Assembly (NCBI GenBank): GCA_024639035.1
Contig: JAHEJE010000088.1
Span: 1 to 9,648 of the forward strand
DNA length: 9,648 nt
Reading direction: 5' to 3'
Source: Alphaproteobacteria bacterium
GTDB taxonomy: Bacteria; Pseudomonadota; Alphaproteobacteria; Rhizobiales; Aestuariivirgaceae
Shown: in pieces, positions 5,959 to 9,648 of the stretch
How positions within the stretch are numbered: the stretch's first letter is position 1
Layout: the number at the start of each line of letters is the position of its first letter
Notes under the pieces: model-generated
The model's input: the letters and a program-made list of their open reading frames with translations, nothing else
Told to the model about the DNA's origin: nothing
Database searches by the model: none
Translations under genes and position numbers: made by a program

Positions 5959-6888
5959 TTGGATATCGAACTGGCAAACGAGATCATCGCCTGCCTGCCA
6001 AAGGACAGGACGGTGTTCGACTACTACAAGGACCGCTACGCCGTGATGCTGCTGGAGCGGGTTGTCGGCGATGGCATGGCCGTTGCCGAGATCAAGCAGA
6101 CCCGGTTCGGCAAGCTGCTGAACCGGCCGCTCGTCAAGCACGTCGTGGCCCGCAAGGGCGACGGTGTACTGACCCGCGATGACCTGATCTACCTCACCCC
6201 GCCGCCCGAGACGGAGCACTACGTGCTGACGCTGGGAGTGTGGGGCGGAACAGGATATTGCTTCTGGGACCAGACGTCGCGCAAGGGCGTCAATCTGGTC
6301 CTGCAGCTCAACTTCTCGCGCGCTCACGACCGCCAGTTTGTCGAACTTTTCGACAAGCAGGAAAGGACATGGTTCAGGTTTATCGGCCATCCGGTCTGCC
6401 GGCGTGGTCGCAACACCCTGGCCTGGGCGCGCATCGACATTGATTTCGATGCCGACGCGGCCCTGGTTGAGGAGGTTCAGACCGATTGGCTGCGTTGTGC
6501 CAAAGACTTGGCGCATCGCAACGCCCACACGGCGCGGTTTGGTGCACCAGGCGAACGGTCAAAAGCGCAAAGATTTGTCGATTATCATGACAAGATACTC
6601 GCCAACCATCGGCGCCTTTGGTCTGAAGCCATGCTGGCCGCTGCAATCTGGTTCCTCTTCGAGGAGATCGGAATTGGCAGGGTGTGGTACCACGATGCCG
6701 AAACCGGCGCCCGGCTGAAGCGGATCAAGCACACCAAACCGCCGCGCTCGCTATACACCGACCTGCCGAGGAAACTGTGCTTTGACCAGGTCAGGCAAGC
6801 ACCGCCGTTCGTGACACCGACTGCGCCCCGTGCCTTCAAGCGGTCGCTCAAGACCGGCAATGCTCGCTTCTGGCACATGGCGGTGTGA
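5959..6888 (+). CDS. Uncharacterised 309-aa protein with EEVQTDW motif
   Basis: I do not recognise this protein as a named family. It has no signal peptide and no clear membrane segment. Notable stretches are a Trp/Gly-rich VLTLGVWGGTGYCFW near 89-103, the motif EEVQTDW at 171-177, a hydrophobic helix SEAMLAAAIWFLFEEIGIG around 222-240 followed by RVWYHD, and SLYTDLPRKLCF at 264-275. The order EE-x-Q-[ST]-DW, then a long helix, a short strand, and a Y-x-x-LP-[RK] end recalls a domain in large phage polyvalent proteins that carry an EEIQSDW motif. That link is inference from memory. The start is TTG 5959; AGG at 5947-5949 is 9 nt upstream, and an in-frame stop at 5950-5952 rules out a longer form. 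It converges on the gene at 6921-8393. Confidence 0.8.
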   Translation: MDIELANEIIACLPKDRTVFDYYKDRYAVMLLERVVGDGMAVAEIKQTRFGKLLNRPLVKHVVARKGDGVLTRDDLIYLTPPPETEHYVLTLGVWGGTGYCFWDQTSRKGVNLVLQLNFSRAHDRQFVELFDKQERTWFRFIGHPVCRRGRNTLAWARIDIDFDADAALVEEVQTDWLRCAKDLAHRNAHTARFGAPGERSKAQRFVDYHDKILANHRRLWSEAMLAAAIWFLFEEIGIGRVWYHDAETGARLKRIKHTKPPRSLYTDLPRKLCFDQVRQAPPFVTPTAPRAFKRSLKTGNARFWHMAV

Positions 6889-6892
6889 CGGA

Positions 6893-6917
6893 GCCGGGGG
6901 GAATGCGTTCCCCCGGC
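6893..6917. terminator. Hairpin between convergent genes
   Basis: GCCGGGGGGAA (6893-6903) pairs with TTCCCCCGGC (6908-6917) around a TGCG loop, with one extra bulged G in the left arm. It fills most of the 32-nt gap between the stop of the 5959 gene (6888) and the stop of the opposing gene (6921). Its position suits a shared transcription-end or mRNA-stabilising hairpin. There is no T-tract on either strand, so it is not a canonical intrinsic terminator. Confidence 0.5.
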
Positions 6918-6920
6918 ACC

Positions 6921-8393
6921 TCACGCCTTGGAACGGTCAAGCCCGAGTTCGCTCCACACCCAGGAGATGTCGTATGCCGGCACACCGGTGGCGCTGGCTT
7001 GCTGAGCCAGGCCGTTCTCATGCTGCTTCAGCCAGGAAACGACGGCTTTGCGTCCCTCCGCCGTCTTGACATGAGCGCGCGGGCTCTGGCCTCCCAATTG
7101 CGGCACCGTGTCGTCGAGCAGCTTGGTGTAGTGATCGTCGAAGAACTGCGCCATCAGCTCGGATTGAATTTCCGGGTCGATGTCTTCACCGCCATCGGCC
7201 GCCTCCAGGACCGGGCTATCGCTGTCGCGTGCCTCACCCACCAGACCGTCGAGCGTGCCCGCCACCAGTGTCCGCAACCGGTCCCGGCGGGCCGGTGAAT
7301 TGCCCGACACCTCCACGATGTCGCCTTCGAGCTCGATATTGCCCAGCACCGGCCGGTCGCCGATCAGGGCCGTCTGGATGACGAGCGCATTCTTCGGCAC
7401 ATCGACGTCGCCGCCGTGGCCGTCGTCTTCATCGGCCAGGCAGTTCCAGAATGCCCGGTCATCCTCATCGCCTTCGTCAGCCCGCACGAACGCCTCCACG
7501 TCATCCAGGGCCGCGGCGACCTTGTCCTGCTTTCCAGGTTTGATGACGAATGAGGAAAAACAGAAGGCGATCTCCTCGCCATCCGTGTTGACGTAGACCC
7601 GGCCCTCTCCGGTCGCCTGTTCCAGGTAATGATCGAGCCACAGGTAGCTGACCAGATCGGCCGCTTGCAGCATCACCATCGCATCCAGCATCGCCGCCAT
7701 AAGTGAACGCTCCTCGTCGCTCATCTCCTCCTGCCCGGCACGTTCGGCAAACTCCTCGCGCATAGCGGAGATTTCTTCCGTGACCGCATCGGCCATATCG
7801 CGCGTCAACACCAGCAGGCTGCCGGTGAACACCGGTTTGCCGTTCACCTCGACCAGGCGGGCCGCGAGGCAGTCCCAGATTTTCATGCCTTTCGATCCCG
7901 ATTTCTCGTTGACTGTCACCGGCTCGCCGGCTGTCAGCAGGTCGCGCACGGTGACATTCCGGCCCGGATTTACAGCGGTGACCTCGAACACGCTGACCGG
8001 GGTGTCTCGCAGAGCTATCAGGTAACGTTTCGCCGTCGCGCTCTCCCGGTAGCCGCGCCGCGCCAGATAATCATCGATAACGGTGCTCAGGTTTTCGTCA
8101 TCCAGTTGGTCATACAGATCGAGTTGCGCTTGCTCCTCTGCACCCTCCAGGCCGGCAAACGGGTCGCCGCCATCCGGCAAGACCGGCTCGGTAAGGGCGC
8201 ATTCGGTGAGATAGTTCGACAGCATGAACATGCCGCCCTCGCCGATGATTTCCGGCAGCCTGGCCGGGTTCACGTCGTACTCGGCGCACACCTCGCCGAC
8301 ATGTCTGTTAAAGATTTTGTCCTTCACCCAGGACCATTCATCGCGTCCCAGCCACTGCTCAATGCGCGCGGACACCTTTGATGTGTTGCTCAT
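6921..8393 (-). CDS. 490-aa acidic protein with Xre/MbcA/ParS-like C-terminal domain
   Basis: This large, acidic, apparently cytosolic protein has no signal peptide. Its middle (about 131-198) reads TPVSVFEVTAVNPGRNVTVR and later GEPVTVNEKSGSKGMKIWD, then LAARLVEVNG and FTGSLL. I recall this block from uncharacterised proteins annotated as SEC-C domain-containing. The C-terminus (about 412-484) has DDHYTKLLDDTVPQLGGQSP, TAEGRKAVVSWLKQHE and a final YDISWVWSELGL. This fits the Xre/MbcA/ParS antitoxin toxin-binding pattern (P-x-LgG-x-[ST]P...T-x-EGR). There is no cysteine-rich SEC-C motif and no obvious HTH, and no RES-type toxin gene adjoins it, so an antitoxin role is not shown. The start at ATG 8393 has GGAGG 11 nt upstream. 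ATG 8411, six codons earlier, is possible but lacks a ribosome binding site. Family assignment is moderate. Confidence 0.8.
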   Translation of the reverse strand: MSNTSKVSARIEQWLGRDEWSWVKDKIFNRHVGEVCAEYDVNPARLPEIIGEGGMFMLSNYLTECALTEPVLPDGGDPFAGLEGAEEQAQLDLYDQLDDENLSTVIDDYLARRGYRESATAKRYLIALRDTPVSVFEVTAVNPGRNVTVRDLLTAGEPVTVNEKSGSKGMKIWDCLAARLVEVNGKPVFTGSLLVLTRDMADAVTEEISAMREEFAERAGQEEMSDEERSLMAAMLDAMVMLQAADLVSYLWLDHYLEQATGEGRVYVNTDGEEIAFCFSSFVIKPGKQDKVAAALDDVEAFVRADEGDEDDRAFWNCLADEDDGHGGDVDVPKNALVIQTALIGDRPVLGNIELEGDIVEVSGNSPARRDRLRTLVAGTLDGLVGEARDSDSPVLEAADGGEDIDPEIQSELMAQFFDDHYTKLLDDTVPQLGGQSPRAHVKTAEGRKAVVSWLKQHENGLAQQASATGVPAYDISWVWSELGLDRSKA

Positions 8394-8444
8394 CTCGCCA
8401 GGAACCTCCATATTTGCCGCACAATCGCATGTCTGCAGGTTATC

Positions 8445-8450
8445 ACTATA
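8445..8450 (-). promoter_or_regulatory. Candidate -10 box for the 490-aa protein gene
   Basis: Read on the - strand, positions 8450-8445 are TATAGT, five of six matches to the -10 consensus, about 50 nt before the chosen start codon. No TTGACA-like hexamer lies 16-18 nt upstream, so the call is weak. The 158-bp gap must also hold the guaA promoter on the other strand. Confidence 0.25.
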
Positions 8451-8551
8451 CGACCGTTGGCAGAATTGCCCGACGCCGGTTTTCCAGTACGAAATTGCTG
8501 CGATTCACTTGCCATGTTGCAGACTCGGCGAAGTTTGTTTAATCCCTCGCC

Positions 8552-9648
8552 ATGACAGACAAAATCCTCATCATCGACTTTGGTTCCCAAGTCACCCAGC
8601 TGATCGCCCGGCGGGTGCGTGAGGCCGGCGTTTATTCTGAAATCGTGCCCTTCCAGTCGGCCGAAAAGGCCCTCGACTGGGATGGCCTGAAGGGCATTAT
8701 CCTGTCCGGCGGCCCGGCCAGCGTGCTGGAGGGGATGAGCCCGCGCGCCCCCGACAAGGTGTTCAAGATGGGCCTGCCGGTGCTCGGCATCTGCTATGGC
8801 GAGCAGGTGATGTGCGAGCAGCTCGGCGGCAGGGTGGAGGCGTCCGACCACCGCGAATTCGGCCGTGCCTTCCTCAAGGTCGAAAAACACTGCGCCCTGT
8901 TCGACGGGGTATGGAGCGAGGGCGAACGCCACCAGGTGTGGATGAGCCATGGCGACCGGGTGACCGCGCTGCCGGACGGTTTCTCGGTGGTCGGCACATC
9001 CGATGGCGCTCCGGTCGCGGCGATCTGCGACGAGCACCGGCAGTTCTATGGCGTGCAGTTTCACCCCGAGGTGGTGCACACGCCCGACGGCGGCAGGCTC
9101 TATCGCAACTTCGTCATCGAGATCTGCGGCTGTTCCGGCGACTGGTCGATGGCCTCGTTCAAGGACGATGCCATTGCCCGGATCAAGAAACAGGTCGGTT
9201 TCGAGCGGGTGATCTGTGGCCTGTCCGGCGGCGTCGATTCCTCCGTCGTCGCCGTGCTGCTGCACGAGGCGATCGGCGAGCAGTTGACTTGCATCTTCGT
9301 CGACCACGGTCTGATGCGGGCCAACGAGGCCGACGAGGTCGTGCACCTGTTCCGCGAGGCCTACAATATCCCGCTGGTCCACGTCCACGCCGATGACATG
9401 TTCGTCGGCGCGCTGGACGGCGTCAGCGACCCGGAGGTCAAGCGCAAGACCATCGGCAAGCTGTTCATCGACGTCTTCGAGGCCGAGGCCAAGAAGGTCG
9501 GCGGCGCATCGTTCCTGGCCCAGGGCACGCTGTACCCCGATGTGATCGAGAGCGTCAGCTTCACCGGCGGCCCGTCGGTGACCATCAAGTCGCATCACAA
9601 TGTCGGTGGCCTGCCGGAGCGCATGAACATGGCACTGGTCGAGCCGTT
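8552..9648 (+). CDS. guaA: GMP synthase (glutamine-hydrolysing), 3' end beyond window
   Basis: This enzyme converts XMP to GMP using ATP and ammonia released from glutamine. About 365 of roughly 520 residues are present. The class I glutamine amidotransferase domain fills residues 1-195: the N-terminus ILIIDFGSQVTQLIARRVRE, ILSGGPASV, nucleophile Cys81 in LGICYGEQ, and His171 and Glu173 in FHPEVVHT. The ATP-pyrophosphatase domain follows, with P-loop SGGVDSS at 225-231 and later DHGLMRANE and FLAQGTLYPDVIES. The window ends at HNVGGLPERMN, before the dimerisation domain. The start ATG 8552 gives the exact family N-terminus, but only a poor ribosome binding site precedes it. It is divergent from the 490-aa protein gene and so has its own promoter, separate from guaB-rsmB. 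Confidence 0.97.
   Translation, partial: MTDKILIIDFGSQVTQLIARRVREAGVYSEIVPFQSAEKALDWDGLKGIILSGGPASVLEGMSPRAPDKVFKMGLPVLGICYGEQVMCEQLGGRVEASDHREFGRAFLKVEKHCALFDGVWSEGERHQVWMSHGDRVTALPDGFSVVGTSDGAPVAAICDEHRQFYGVQFHPEVVHTPDGGRLYRNFVIEICGCSGDWSMASFKDDAIARIKKQVGFERVICGLSGGVDSSVVAVLLHEAIGEQLTCIFVDHGLMRANEADEVVHLFREAYNIPLVHVHADDMFVGALDGVSDPEVKRKTIGKLFIDVFEAEAKKVGGASFLAQGTLYPDVIESVSFTGGPSVTIKSHHNVGGLPERMNMALVEP

Noticed and set aside
8517..8543. TTGCAG and TTTAAT as a guaA promoter
   Set aside because: The spacer is only 15 nt and the transcript would begin almost at the start codon. The hexamers are too weak to call.
4128..8551. Prophage or genomic island with attachment sites
   Set aside because: No integrase, transposase, tRNA, structural phage gene or flanking direct repeat is visible. 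Two phage-like domains alone do not establish a prophage.
8390..9598. Long open frame of 402 codons on the - strand opposite guaA
   Set aside because: The + strand encodes unmistakable GMP synthase, with catalytic triad and P-loop. The antisense frame is a GC-driven shadow and would also overlap the neighbouring gene's start.
1..9648. CRISPR array, tRNA or rRNA genes
   Set aside because: No regularly spaced direct repeats, no cloverleaf with conserved T-loop sequence and no rRNA-like stretch was seen on either strand.

Overview
The window is about 9.6 kb of GC-rich DNA from an alphaproteobacterium. The evidence is the guaB-rsmB pair with a nearby guaA, the alphaproteobacterial style of the RsmB N-terminus, a DUF1194 protein and a DUF7694-type domain. 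Hyphomicrobiales/Rhizobiales or a close order is most likely, but the species cannot be told from the sequence.

Layout. (1) Positions 2-172 are the C-terminal end of a DUF1194 (vWA-like) protein on the + strand. It converges on a SAM-dependent methyltransferase on the - strand (295-1125), and the gap between them holds a perfect 32-bp inverted repeat. (2) A divergent gap of about 210 bp leads to guaB (IMP dehydrogenase, 1335-2834). Three bases later comes an RsmB/NOP-family rRNA cytosine methyltransferase (2838-4127), so the two are probably one transcript. (3) Positions 4128-8551 are an accessory stretch. It holds a secreted two-EF-hand mini-protein (4423-4641, +) with a good intrinsic terminator; a 260-aa protein with a novel N-terminal half and a DUF7694-type C-terminus (4730-5512, -); a 446-bp structured intergenic region with a possible 31-codon leader ORF and several hairpins; an unrecognised 309-aa protein with an EEVQTDW motif (5959-6888, + , TTG start); and a 490-aa acidic protein with a C-terminus like the Xre/MbcA/ParS toxin-binding domain (6921-8393, -). 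(4) guaA (GMP synthase) starts at 8552 and runs off the window end.

How the genes relate. guaB and guaA encode the two successive steps from IMP to GMP. In many alphaproteobacteria they lie close together with the rsmB-like gene. Here roughly 4.4 kb of poorly characterised genes on mixed strands separates guaB-rsmB from guaA. The cargo has no recognisable integrase, transposase, tRNA or terminal repeat, so how it arrived cannot be read from the window. Two of its proteins recall domains common in phages. No complete, named defence or mobile system can be demonstrated. The most original material is the trio of orphan proteins, the nested inverted repeat at 4204-4260, the hairpin-rich leader before 5959, and the giant palindrome at 191-272.
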